Shown piece after piece: positions 1 to 11,162 of a DNA stretch of 64,000 bases. The translations under genes were made by a program, and so were the position numbers. Under the pieces are notes generated by a model. It searched no databases and was not told where the DNA came from. It saw only the letters and a list, made by a program, of their open reading frames with translations. Source of the DNA: Macrophomina tecta (taxonomy: Eukaryota; Ascomycota; Dothideomycetes; Botryosphaeriales; Botryosphaeriaceae); contig JAKSGN010000038.1 in assembly GCA_024180945.1 (NCBI GenBank), positions 2,108,001-2,172,000 of the forward strand. The letters run 5' to 3'. Position 1 is the first letter of the stretch; each line of letters opens with the position of its first letter.

Positions 1-27
1 ATTTTTGTTCCAGTTCTACGAGCCACG

Positions 28-774
28 CTATGCGTTCGGTTCAAAGCTCTCTACCGCGTAATATATGAAGTTCGGCTGATCCTCCTCGCACACCTTTCCG
101 AGGTCCTTCACTCTCCAATTATGGCTCACAGGATACCGGACACCAAAATCAATCCGCGAGGCCGGATGAAGCCTAACAGTGCCATCTGATGGCTCGATGG
201 CAATAGCTCCCTTGTCTATATTGTCCTCTTCACCCTCCAGGTAGACCGGTTCCGTATCAACCGTGTGTACGACCGCGTGGGAAGAGGGCGTAACGCCCGC
301 TCTGTTTGTTCCTTGGCCCCAGTAGCTCGTGACCGGACTGCAGAGTATTGCTTAGCCTTCCTTGTTCCTCTCAAGGGCAGGAGTGTAGATACCAAGCGTA
401 ACAAAGACGGGTTCCGGTTTGGACCACCACGAGACGAAAAGTTCGATAATAGACCAAAATTCCGAACTCGTCCACAGCTGTTTCAGTATCCGCGTCTAGG
501 TTCGTAGAGAATTCCTCAGGCTCGTGCGCGAGTATTGCAAACATCTCCTCTCAGTCAGCACATTACAGATTTGAGTAATAGCGGTCGTGCACGTGTTGTT
601 CTGATACACACCCGGCCTTGTTCGAAAAAGCGACGGTTTCGGACGAGGTAGCCTTGTGCAAACTGTCAGAACATATGTGGATTTGGCAAGCGATCCTTAC
701 AAACTACTTACTGGGATGAACCTCATCATTGCACATGTTTTGCGGTAATTGCCGGACTTCACGGGACAATCCAT
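28..774 (-). CDS. DUF6590 family protein, copy A
   Basis: Four exons (774-712, 662-612, 544-393, 337-28) join in phase to give 191 residues. The product has the landmarks of the fungal DUF6590 domain: RRFFEQGR, MFAILAHEP, a hydrophobic strand ending in LCYA, a Cys-Pro-Val-Thr-Ser-Tyr-Trp-Gly-Gln-Gly turn, HAVVHT, and ASRIDFGVRYPVSHNWRVKDLG. The molecular function of DUF6590 is unknown. Copies B, C and D share the intron after GR and the intron that splits the TGN codon after CYA, so they are duplicates. Copy A is the most divergent of these four (Trp replaces Gly in the turn). Unlike B to E it lacks a recognisable W-x-W...YY N-terminal exon, and its start at 774 is uncertain. No coiled-coil partner is seen beside it. 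The 3' end lies close to the left edge of the window. Confidence 0.7.
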
Positions 775-1509
775 TCTAATCAGCAAAAAGCTCACGTGCG
801 AGAAGAAGGTACCGACCTCCGGTAGAAGAAACATTGTGACTGGAGTTAGGGCTTTGCTGTACCTCTGATACCGGTTGCTGATGCAGCTGTGTTTGCCTCG
901 AGAGAAATGTCAGCCTCGTTCTTGCTTAATTTCCAGTTCTGTGCACATACACGAATGTGCTGTACCACGTTTTGACGGGATATTCTTGTATGCGTTAGGG
1001 TTTACACGGAGCGACTTCGTGTATGAGGAACGGGTTTACCGTAAGCACTATCTACAATGTACATCCAATGATCCCCAGCTTCTGCGTCCCAAATCCACTC
1101 TCTATAAGGATCTCGTGCAGCGGTAGCATCCGGATACGGTATCTGGTCCTCACCTCGGCCCTGGGATTGCTCCATGACGGTCGTGGACCCACAGAACTAT
1201 CGAAATGAAGTGTTGAATATGATTGTTCCGCACATGTAAGATCGCTTTCTCTGCGCGACTTTCCTGCTGCTGCCTGATGACACAGCCACAGCAACCCATT
1301 ATCACGTGTACCGGGATCCTTCTTCACCGCAGCAGCCTCGTCTCCATCTAGCCTCACCTGCAGTCATAGCAAGCCCGAGGCATGATTCTGGCATATCCGG
1401 ACTACTGCATTACATATCGTCCAGTCTACATCACATACATGGCACATGCAGTTTGTTGTCTATGAAGGTGCTTCGGGAAGGAAGACATTGTTCATATCCA
1501 TAGATGGCT
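775..1509. other. intergenic, no gene seen
   Basis: This gap lies between the start of DUF6590 copy A and the stop of the HET gene, both on the minus strand. Only short open frames without family features occur. A missing 5' exon of copy A could lie here. Confidence 0.5.
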
Positions 1510-3779
1510 TTAACATACAGCCACGACCCTCCTTCTGCTGAGTTCCTCCTGTACGAATATGGGCGAAGCTGTCAGTCCCGCATCGTGGCAGTGCCTGAAA
1601 CTTCCAATACGCGAGTATCCTGTACCTTCTTCGTCGTTTGCTTGCAAAACAAGTCCAAACTCTACTCGATCCAGCTTCTTGAATTTCCTCTCCGGAAACG
1701 AGCCAGCGCTATAACTCATTGTTGAAACTAATAGCAGCAGCATCTTGGAGTCACTAATGTTTGTTGTGTCAGGCATAAAGAGATATTGACTCCCACTGTG
1801 TAGATCAGCGACCCCGAGATGGTTCTTTCTCAGGCCTCCGCCCGGCAAGGTATACTGTCGCGAAAATGAGAGCGTAGTATCCAATGCTGAAAGCCTCACC
1901 TCCTTAGCTGGCCCTTCCAGTGTGACAACACCTCGTGTCATGTCTGGTAAACCATGTTCCCTGTCGTTCTCATGTTGGATGTCAAACGCAACAACGCTGC
2001 AATGGATTTCCTTTTCTGGCTTCCACCTATCATCGTCCAGCCAGAGTGTGAAGATCGGTTCACCATTATCAATGGAGCCCCAAGACCAAGTAGGAGCTCG
2101 CCAAATCTTGGGCCGTGTTCCAGCTTGAACGCATGCCCACAGACAATCCATGAGAAACGTCTCTTTCCAGAGCCCGGCCCAGTATGAGAGGCCAGAATGG
2201 TTTTGGATAGCCCAGGCAACTCCTGAGAATGCGACAAGTTTGTCTGTTTGGTAGCTCAGCTTGGCACACAAGTAGGGTTTTAAAAGACCGTGCCAAAGTA
2301 CTGAAAAGTCCTGCATCCTTTCCGAGCCAGGGTGCTCAGTGTCTCGACGCTGCTTCAGAATCGCGAATGCCATCTTGTCTGGGCAGCCTGGTCCACGGTA
2401 CCCAGATGGGAACAACTTTGGCGTTGGTCCCTTCTCAGAAAAGGTGCCTTGTGTACAAGTCCAGAACAGCTCTGGGCCTCCGAAAAAGACGTTCCGGGGC
2501 GCCAATACCCGTTCCTGAGCTACCCAAGCCCGCTGCATACTTGGAGCCCAGTCGAAAGCCATCTCAACGTCCACGCAGCAGTGAAGTGCGTATGTTGTCT
2601 TCACAGAATCTTGATTGAGCTTGCAAGGCATTAGTTTGAGAGGATTCCTTCTGACAAAGCAACCTTGGTGGCTGTCTACTCCCAATGCAACCAGATTCAG
2701 TACAGATGCTCCGTATATGGCGGCCATTGATGCAGACTCATTCTCCCAATCTTCCGGAGAATCCTGGATAATGCACAGGGAATCAATCCACAGGTACTTG
2801 AAGCCCAGACGGCGAGATATGGTGACTGCATCCTGAAATGTCCTGGGTAAGTCTTGCTGAGTAATTCCTGCCACCAAGGTAGCCAAGTTCTTATGTTCCA
2901 GAATTTGACAGGATGCTCTCGTGCCATCTGGCTGCCCCCAAGCGTGGCTCAACGTAACATATTCGGCATCTCCCCCAATGGTCCCTGCATCTCGAAGATA
3001 CACCTTACTGAATGGTTCTGTATCTCCAATATAAAGCAGCCTAGATGGTAGCCTTCGCTGCAACATCGTCGTAGTCTGGCAGTCTGGATGGTTATGGAGA
3101 CAGTCGCCGTGCCACTTTCGCAAACATTGAAGAGAGCGCTCAGAGGATGTGTCGCATGACAGACCGCCTACGTCGAACTGGGTGTCGTCTGCACGATCAT
3201 GGGCATATGAGTGCGTTGATTTTCGGGGGTTTCTTGCTCACCCTGGGTGATCCACAGTTTTGTCTTCACAGCATTTTGAGTGCGCGAAGCTTGCCCCCCT
3301 GGTGGACAGCCAAAAGTGATCTCCATGCCGTAACATTTATATCTTGTAGCCTCCTGCTGAGCTTCTGAGGGCCTGATTGACGCAGAAATAACGTGTTCTG
3401 GTTTCTCCCACAGCTCTTCGTCAATGTCCAGAAGCAGGTCTTTCTGCGCCTCACCCAGCTTGTGCCATATCAGAGCACATAGATGGCATCCTCCCAGATA
3501 CCCATCAGAGAGCCGGACAAAACTTGAATGGAGCATGAACTCCTCTTCTCTGGCTGCCTCAGAGCCCCTGATGATCTTGGACTGACTGCAGAAAACCTGG
3601 CAGTCCTCGCAAAGTCTGTGTGGCCGTACAACAGAGCTAGAGTTGGCTTTTGTGTTTTCTAAGTGATTCGATACGAAGTAGCTTTCCAGCTTGTCAGGCT
3701 TAGTTTCCCAGTTGCGTCCAGCTGTGTAGTACGAGTGATGGGCGGCCTTGCCATGGTAGTAAAAGTGAGCCGTGTCCAT
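1510..3779 (-). CDS. HET domain protein
   Basis: This is a heterokaryon-incompatibility (HET) domain protein. Two exons (3779-3242 and 3188-1510) are joined by a 53-base intron with a GTGAGC donor and GTGCAG acceptor, giving 738 residues. The N-terminal region has the usual preamble of HET proteins: CEDCQVFC near residue 60, then HSSFVRLSDGYLGGCHLCALIW. Exon 2 carries SSERSLQCLRKW and the HET core from about residue 256 to 395: YVTLSHAWG, the FQDAVTISRRLGFKYLWIDS block, LCIIQDSPEDW, and the MAAIYGASVLNLVALG helix. The C-terminal part has the common APTWSWGSID motif. HET domains are known to trigger regulated cell death in nonself recognition; whether this one does is inference. An upstream in-frame ATG at 3896 would add 39 residues. 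No NACHT or repeat domain is fused to it. Confidence 0.88.
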
Positions 3780-4337
3780 GACCGACAGTACGCATTCGGA
3801 AAGTTGGGGTTTGAGGAAGAAGAGTGAAAGAATCAGGCTGATGTAGTTCAAGTCCTGGGCCACGTCACTTATGAAGTAACAGCCTTCCATAAGCAAAGGC
3901 TGAATTCACTCGTGATCACGTGCTGCCCCGCACACTCTACAACGTGGTGAGATACAATTTCCCGAAAAGAAGCTGTAGAGCTCCGAACTTATTTTTGTTT
4001 ACTGCGTGGCACTGCTTGCTCTCCTAGAAAGCAGGGGGGAAAAGGTCGTGTGCATTGACCTCTATCACATGCGCGACAGCAAAACACCCAGCCTCCTAAA
4101 CCCCAGCCCCGGCCCGGACTCCAGCCAAGCGGATTTTGAGCTTCGTTTGAAATCAAGGCCATATTCAGAGCCGGATACATGATGCTCTTACGCGCGCAGT
4201 GATAGTACAACATTTCATCGTTCCCAAACAAAAAATTCAAATGTCATTCATCCCTCTTCCTTTTGAAACTATCATCCCTCCCAATCTACCCCATACATTC
4301 GCGGGGTCGTACACCTTATGAGTATCACTGAGGGTAG
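3780..4337. other. intergenic, no gene seen
   Basis: This is the upstream region of the HET gene and the 3' flank of DUF6590 copy B. A longer first exon of the HET gene could start at 3896. No convincing coding sequence or repeat is visible in the rest. Confidence 0.5.
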
Positions 4338-5320
4338 CTACCACCCAGACTCATATCTTGCATAGTGAATTAAGTCCGGGATCATCTCCACCCGGACTAC
4401 GCCAAGGTCTTTGACTTTAACATTGTGTTGGATTGGATAGTGTATGGCGAAATTGATCCGAGAAGCTGGAGTTAGCGTGACGGACGGATTTGCTGGAAGT
4501 AGCTCAATGGGTGATTTCTGGAGCTCACACTCCCCAGAGACATACTGTGGAATAGAGCCGGTGGTGTAGATGATGGCGTGTGTGGATGGGTTCAAGCCGC
4601 GCTTGCCGGTACCTCGACCACCATAGGTAGATATAGGGCTTAGTAATATCAGTAAGAGTCATCTGGTAGCCTTCGGATTGTGAATTTACCATGCATAGCA
4701 AAAGCCTCTACCCTCTTTGACTACGACAAAACGCCGGATGGCTGTGAATACTTGCTCCCCATACATGACCGTCGAGATATTGTCCATATCAAGGCCGATC
4801 CTAGTAGTGGATCCAAGTGGCTCGGTAAATAAGACAGCGAAAACCTGCGCCGAGTTTAGCGGTAAAATTTCCGAAAATGCATGTGCCCATACCCGGCCTG
4901 TTGTGAAGAATCTGCGCGCATTTGGTTGAATCATGTATTCTTCTAACATCAGCTGTTGGTGACTTCCGGTGCCAGTCAGGCTTACTCACCTGGGTCCAGA
5001 GCCTCAAAAGTGCCGGTTGCTGGCTTTCCCAGAATTGCATCTGCGGGGAAGTTTGCCTGTGAACCGCCTGCATCTTCTGAATTGGGCTCCGCTATGGGTT
5101 CCGCTATGGAGTCACGACTTCGAGCCCTGTCTTATGCGTCAGGTTGGATTGTTCTCATATTCCTATCGAGAATTCTACCAGATCATGATCCAATGACCTG
5201 CGTCGTGTCAATGAGAAATTTAGCGCTGAATCCTTTTGGGAACTCACTTCCATCCCAGTGGTGCATATAGTAATCTTGGGCAGCCGGATGCCACACCCAC
5301 TCCCGTGATGGGTCTTCCAT
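4338..5320 (-). CDS. DUF6590 family protein, copy B
   Basis: Five exons (5320-5248, 5130-4990, 4942-4893, 4844-4690, 4638-4338) join in phase to give 239 residues. Exon 1 encodes a Trp/Tyr-rich motif, EWVWHPAAQDYYMHHWDG, found in the same place in copies C and D. Then come a linker (RARSRDSIAEP, ADAILGKP, FEALDP), YMIQPN, RRFFTTGR and the DUF6590 core: VFAVLFTEPLG, MYGEQVFTAIRRFVVVKEG, CPISTYGGRG, THAIIYTTG and ASRINFAIHYPIQHNVKVKDLG. Function is unknown. The gene is divergent from coiled-coil gene P1, with 742 bases between the two start codons. Copy D is its closest relative: the last exon is 301 bases in both and the other junctions match, except that D has one extra intron in the linker. 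Confidence 0.85.
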
Positions 5321-6062
5321 GACTTTGCTCTGGCTTCGGATGGGGAGCTTCACGGCATGTAGCCGAAAATTAGACCTTATCTTGGGCGGTCTCTAGGCGC
5401 AGCTGCTCAAATATCCAGGTTGGGCTGAAGATGACGGTGTGAGATGTCGGCCGTCCTCGGCTGGGCTCAGCTGTCGATGAGAAAGTGACAAGACGTGTCA
5501 GATTCTGGCTGCACAGCCACCATTAGGCTGACGCCTTCTCATTGGATGTGATTCCTCGCCCCGTTTGTATACAGTGCTCATATGCGTCCAATCGCTTAAC
5601 TAGCGGCGTCCGGTTTGACGAAGGCTTGCAGCAGCGTGGCAGGGCAAGGCACACCCCGCAGCACCCGTAATACAGCTCAACTGCCAGCGTAGGCCAGCAA
5701 AAATCCCTTTTGTGGAGCGCTCTACGCGCTCAGTAGCATCACTAAGTGCAATGTGTTTGTTGCTTGATCCTCCATCGACCATTCCTGAGCAGGCCGCATA
5801 GCAACTCCGAGGAATCAAGACCGCAAATGTCGATAGTATCATGGCCTCTTCACACAGAGCAAGACGATGTCGCCTCGTCGTGTCCAAGCAGGCCAGACGA
5901 CACAATTTCCGGCAAGTTTGGCACAAGACAGGAGCTCCCGAGTGGTGTTGACGTTGCACAGGATTCTGCCAGCACGGTCGACCCGATACTTCAAGCACGG
6001 GTTCTGTTAATGGACAGAAGGATAACTTCTCGATATCTCGGAGCTGTCCACAAAGCTACAGC
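5321..6062. promoter_or_regulatory. shared upstream region of copy B and P1
   Basis: This region separates the divergent starts of DUF6590 copy B and coiled-coil gene P1, so it must contain the promoters of both. No specific element can be named. An open stretch on the plus strand at 5746-6078, in another frame, could hold an unrecognised 5' exon of P1. Confidence 0.45.
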
Positions 6063-7445
6063 GTGGAGCCGGAAATAATCAGATCAGCTGCGACGAAGGA
6101 TGTAGTTCGGCAAGTTGGAACCCGCTCGAGATCCTTAGAGCATTGCCTACAGAGAAACGGTTCTCCGGAAATGAGCGCATACGTTTTGCCGCCTCCTCCG
6201 CCTCTCCCTCCGCCTCTTCACTCTCGGCATCTCCATCTGCCGCCGCCGCCGCCGCCACCACCACCACCACCACCTCCACCTCCACCTAATCTTCCTCCCC
6301 ACCCAACGCCTGCGTTACTCGGCAGCATCACGTCAGCATTCAAGCGACCGCCTCCCCTACGGATTGACCCACAGTCTCTAGTACTGCCGAGACCACCGCC
6401 GCCGCACTCTCCTCGCCTCCCTACTCCGCCTTCGCCGCGGCATGTAACAGGAGCACAAATCGACACAAGGCTTCCACGGTTCGCGGAAAGACTAGAATAT
6501 ACGCATGAGCGGCAAAACAAGCTACGGGATTCCAGGCAGAGGATGATGACTGAACGACGCAACTTGATCAAGCTACGGGAACAACTCCAGGATGTTCGAG
6601 CGAAGGCCCGACATACTGAAGTGGAACTCGTCGCTGAGCTGCGTCGAAGCGTCATAAATGCCCGGCAGAATAACCCAGCTGCTCTGTATGAGTTGTATCA
6701 GGAGCACGAAGAAGCTCAGGACAAGATTGGCGTGCTCGAAGAAAACTACGCCAGCAGGGAAATGGAGTACGACTTGACCGAGTGCAAGTTCCACAGAGAA
6801 GAAAGCGACTTCTATTCGTCACTCATTGAAGATCTGTGTGATATTGGAATAGTCCCCCTGACGCCCATCTCATACAGGCCGGCTCCGTCAAGGCCAGCAA
6901 CGCCTCCAGACTCCTGGTTTACTTCAGCTTCGTTCGCTCTGTTCGATCAAGAATATATAACAAATGAGCTGGAGACGAGTGATGTGGAACAGGACAACGT
7001 GTCCAGTGAAGATGCCGACAGTTACATGGGCAGACTGAGGAGGGTCATCAAAGACGCCGAAACTTTGGAGCATCGCAAGATGCCTGTAGAACGGAGAGCA
7101 TCGGAACCTGCTGCTTCCACCGAATTGCAAAGACATGATCAATCAAAGCGGCAACCACGACCAAGCAGCGAAACTGAATTAGCACAACTCCGGCCAAAAT
7201 TTCCGACACGCCGTGGTCAAATAAGCCAGTGGATACTCGAATCTCTAAAGGAGTCGTCTCTTCAGAAAGCTCTTGCAAAGAGCCAACTGAGTTCGCAAGA
7301 CATCGATGACCGCGAGTGGTGGAAGTTGTTGAAAAAGTCCTGGGGAGAGAACGATGAGCCCGCGCAGAGCGAGATGTCTGACGTGTGTTATTTGAACGAA
7401 AATGAAACGAAAGAGCAAGAAGGAAACGTTCGACCAAAGTATTAA
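6063..7445 (+). CDS. proline-rich coiled-coil protein P1
   Basis: A single open frame of 460 residues. Residues 40-130 are extremely proline-rich, including an unbroken run of 16 prolines and several PPPPL-type segments like a formin FH1 region. Residues 140-260 are a charged heptad-like coiled coil, then a linker rich in Ser, Pro and acidic residues. Near the C-terminus is a Trp-containing helix pair: ISQWILESLKESSLQKALAKS and later REWWKLLKKSWG. The coiled coil (YELYQEH...IGVLEENY...FYSSLIEDL) and this C-terminal block align by eye with P2. No catalytic domain is recognised. Polyproline runs usually bind SH3, WW or profilin-type partners. The start is uncertain: ATG 6063 is the first in frame, while Met 37 just before the polyproline tract or a spliced 5' exon are alternatives. 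Confidence 0.7.
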   Translation: MEPEIIRSAATKDVVRQVGTRSRSLEHCLQRNGSPEMSAYVLPPPPPLPPPLHSRHLHLPPPPPPPPPPPPPPPPNLPPHPTPALLGSITSAFKRPPPLRIDPQSLVLPRPPPPHSPRLPTPPSPRHVTGAQIDTRLPRFAERLEYTHERQNKLRDSRQRMMTERRNLIKLREQLQDVRAKARHTEVELVAELRRSVINARQNNPAALYELYQEHEEAQDKIGVLEENYASREMEYDLTECKFHREESDFYSSLIEDLCDIGIVPLTPISYRPAPSRPATPPDSWFTSASFALFDQEYITNELETSDVEQDNVSSEDADSYMGRLRRVIKDAETLEHRKMPVERRASEPAASTELQRHDQSKRQPRPSSETELAQLRPKFPTRRGQISQWILESLKESSLQKALAKSQLSSQDIDDREWWKLLKKSWGENDEPAQSEMSDVCYLNENETKEQEGNVRPKY

Positions 7446-7626
7446 GCCCGTTAGTACAGCTTGTCGATAATTATGAAGCTCTTTACGAAGAGACTGGCTT
7501 CGGCCGAAAATGCCAATAGAAGAGGCTGGCGTCATGTTCTCATATGACGAAGCATGAACCTCGAACAAGCTCATTCCGCGCAGGAACAAGTATTGTATTT
7601 GGCGCTTTGGCTTCTCGAGGCTCTCC

Positions 7627-10600
7627 TTATGCTGCCATGTGTGTACGTGGGGCCATTCCGTCCGTACCTGATTCTGCTTCTGCATATTCCAATAGTGTCG
7701 ATACAAGGCTAGGATGGATCATGCCGAGATTCTTTGCCTTCACAGTGTGGGAAATCGGATGTTGTATGGCAAAGTTTATCCGAGATGCCGTGGCCAGGCC
7801 TATGGTCCTATCTGCAGGCACAACGAGTATTGGTGTTTTCTTCAACGCCACCTCTCCGGTGACGTAACGTGGAGCAGAGCCTGTTGTGTACACGACGGCA
7901 TGTGTTTGGGGGTCAAGGCCTTTCTTGGCCGTTCCACGGCCGCCGTATGTCGACACTGGACTTCTCCTGGTGTCAGTGCCGAATTGAAACAATCTCCATC
8001 CCATCTTGATCTCAACTGGGGTGAACAAACCACGCATAGCAAAAACCTTGCCCTTCTTTCACTACGACGAACCACCGTATGTTTAAGAGCACGCTCTCCG
8101 CGTACATGGTTGTGGACATACTGTCGCTCGTCTCCAATCCAGCAGTTGGTCCCAATGTTTCGGCGAATAACGCGGCGAACATCTGTATATTGGAGATTTT
8201 TGTTAGATTCTGATTGCCACGGACACTAAAATACTCACTCTGCCTTCAATGAAAAACGACTGCGGGTTTGGTTGAACCACGAACGCTAACTTCAATCAGT
8301 ATTCGGTCTGCCAGTGGGGCTCCAGACTTACCGGGGTCGAACGGCGATGCTTCTAAATGTTCCAGCTTCAGTCGGGTTATATCTACTGGCATTCCCACTC
8401 ATAGATCAGTATCATCAAGTTTATCGAGTTGATGGTGTTGTATCACCTTTTGATACCTCAGGCGTGGTCGACCTTTTCAACGCTTCCGCTGTGGGTATCG
8501 TCATTTGTTCTGCTACTTCAATTTCCTGATCCTTCGCCCAAACCACACTCCATTGCTCTAGTCATATTAAAACCAGTATTTAAAAGTATTAAGGTTGGCT
8601 AAAACTTACGACCTCTCCATTTCCGGATATAGTAGTCCTGGGCCTCCGGATCCCATGTCCACTCTTTGGAGGAATGATCCTCGAATGTAGGAGTAAGAAC
8701 ATCTGGATATTCAGTTTCGCTTCCCGCTTTTTCATCGTGATACTCTTTGTCTGTTGTCGCTAGCAGCGTCGGGTAGTCAAAGCGTTCCGGATTTCTTTTG
8801 GTTTCGGAATCAGGATGCTGCTCAATGAGCTTGTGTGCGGGTTTAAAAAACGAGTTCCTCGCCATCATTAGTGGTGTATTTCCATCAATGTCCCTAGCGT
8901 TAACTTCAATGCCTTTGGAGCTGAGCAAAAGTTCCACAACGGACAGCTTCTGCTTATCAAATTCCCCGATTGGAGGTGGCGCGTGCTGATAGTCCAGGAA
9001 GGAGGCAAAATGGAGAGGGGTCTTCAGACTCTTTGTCGTGGCGTTAATATCCGCTCCAGACCTTATGAGCAACTCTGAAAGCTCCAAGTATCCTTGCCTT
9101 GCCGACCAATGTAACATTGTAATTGCATCTTTGTTAAGTGATTGGAACACCGGGTCTTGTATTGGTACCTCTGGTGGGATACGAGGTAGAGCCCCCAGAG
9201 TTTCGAGCAATCTTCGCGCTGTTTTGGCATTTCCAAAATATACTGCAAGCCAAAGAGAGTCCTCGAGAGTTGGTAGGCGCACTACTGCTGCTCCCATGTG
9301 CTCTTTGATGCTCAGGAGCACGTCGGCGAGAGGAATCAGGAAGGTTTCTTCGAGGAAGTCCGAACTGGAGACTATATAGCCGATAATCTCCTGATTTTGC
9401 GCGTCAAAGGCCCACGAGCCGCAGACTCCAATTGCTGAACACAGTCAGTTGTCTCATGAGTCAGACATATCTGTCACGACGGATTCGGACAGCCAAGAGT
9501 GTGCCATGGTTGCGGAGAGCAGCATCACTTACGCAGACTGCCGTGGGTATGAATGGCCCACATTTTCGTGTCGATCTCTGAGCCACGCAGCTTTCCTATG
9601 CATGGAGCTTGCGTAATGCGTGCCTCAAGGGTACCGCGGTAGCTTGCCACCACTACTTGTTCTTTTGAAGGCTTGGAGCTTGCTGAAAGCAGATATGCCC
9701 AGGATTCATCGCCCGAGGGCTGCTTAAGCCCGGTCTGGACTTCATTGACACCGAAGAATTTATGGTCATCCAGCTCCATAATAGCCCAATCTTGCGACGA
9801 GTTCGCCATCTTGACATTAAGCCCTCGTGAACGGTCTATCTCCAACGTCCGGGCGTGCGGCGAAATCAAGTTTTCTGAAGGAGAAGCGCTCAAATAGGCT
9901 TCTTCTAAATAGTGCCTCAGTTCCCTTGTCGTTACGCATGCACGCCAGTGAAGGAAAACTTACCTGTAGTCTGCACGTCCCCGAATCTTTCGGGCTTTGC
10001 GGACTCGTGGCCAGAATCATATGCCGAGTCATCATTGTCCGACTCTCCGTCACTCTCCATGGCCCAGTCCATGTCGAAGAGCTGCGGCGTTGAGTCTTCA
10101 AAATTTGGTTCCTGGGCCGTAGTTGGTCTAAGAAAAACGTGGGCCACAGTAAGAGCAAAGTAAGATCCATCAACGATGATGGTACCACCTATAGTTGCCT
10201 TCCTTAGCGTGTCGTTTGCAGTAATCAGTTTTCCGCAAAGAGAAACTGGAAGGGGAAGCATTATGTTGCTGGGAAGGCCGATGAGCCTTGCTGAGCAATC
10301 GTCAAGGTGCGCTTTCATCTCTAGGTCGGGCGGTCGTAGCCCCAGAAGTCTGAAGCCTTTCTGCGCAAAGTCCCTGACTCGAGCTACTGCTCTCATAGTC
10401 CGTTTGAGGATTCCCTTGAAGCCATTCCCATCACACACGACAACAACAGTGGGGTGCGCATTCCCAATGTCACGGCCGAGCATGTAACACAGGCAGATCA
10501 CATGGTGATCTGCAATATTCTCGCCCTTGTATATCTCTTTTCTGTCGTTTACCATGATCCCCTGGAGGAGGGGAAACAGGTTGTCATTCCACTCTTGAAG

Positions 10601-10780
10601 TGCGCTACCTGCCAGCTCCCATCGATGTTTGTTGCCCAAATCGCTTCTCTTCTCCCCAAATGAGTCGGTATATCGAGGATCGGTCGGATCGCTCTTTAAG
10701 GGGAGTGTATGCTGCCTTATGGTCTGGATAAAGGCTGCCATGGCAGCAGGTTGTAAAACTGTGGTAGCCTCGCTGCCCAT
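7627..10780 (-). CDS. chymotrypsin-like protease / ankyrin / DUF6590 chimera, copy C
   Basis: Eight exons (10780-9964, 9904-9533, 9434-8610, 8557-8447, 8385-8332, 8285-8239, 8182-8031, 7960-7627) join in phase to give 903 residues. Residues 1-190 are an unassigned fungal region. Residues 195-430 look like a chymotrypsin-fold protease: GGTIIVDGSYFALTVAH (His about 214), DWAIMEL (Asp 311) and GVCGSW (Cys 401 or Ser 403). Ankyrin repeats follow at about 440-620, for example ITMLHWSARQGYLELSELLI and DGNTPLMMAR. One open exon runs from the ankyrin region straight into KEWTWDPEAQDYYIRKW, the N-terminal motif of copies B and D, and a complete DUF6590 domain follows to the end. The fusion rests on this exon and on uniform intron phases. 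Fungal protease-ankyrin proteins resemble pared-down NLR-type sensors; a sensing or cell-death role is inferred. It is divergent from the membrane protein gene at 11163. Confidence 0.78.
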
Positions 10781-11162
10781 ACGAAAGGGAGTGTTCCTGG
10801 ATGCGGTCAGCAACGCCTGAGTTATCTGGATGGGCGAAATACCCGGCTATGCCGCCAACAAATGGAATAAAAGAAAATTTGAGGGCCGCGTTCGCTCCTC
10901 TACTGGCATAAGGAAGAAATGGACGATTCTCTCTTTCTCTGAAAACCATGATGCTTTTGGCCGGCTGAGCCTTGCCGCCTGAAGTCTGCAAGGTGCATGG
11001 GGGCTTAGCCCCGCATCAACGACAAAAAGCCCGAAACGCATCCCGCTGACGTGGCGACCGGTCAACATGTTGGGGATTCAGATATCTCTTAAAGGGATAG
11101 ATTACAGATTCTTTTTTGCAATCTGCGCCAATATTATCCATCCACGCTTCTTCGCCGCCATA
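10781..11162. promoter_or_regulatory. shared upstream region of copy C and the 11163 gene
   Basis: This 382-base gap between two divergent starts must carry both promoters or 5' leaders. A minus-strand open stretch at 10,800-10,990 may be 5' leader or an unrecognised first exon of the chimera. No specific element is recognised. Confidence 0.4.

Noticed and set aside
3123..3240. Apparent frameshift splitting the HET gene into two parts
   Set aside because: A 53-base intron (donor at 3241, acceptor ending at 3189) restores frame exactly and removes the stop, so the gene is intact.
28..3779. HET gene and DUF6590 copy A as a fourth divergent pair
   Set aside because: Both are on the minus strand in tandem and the HET protein is unrelated to P1-P3.
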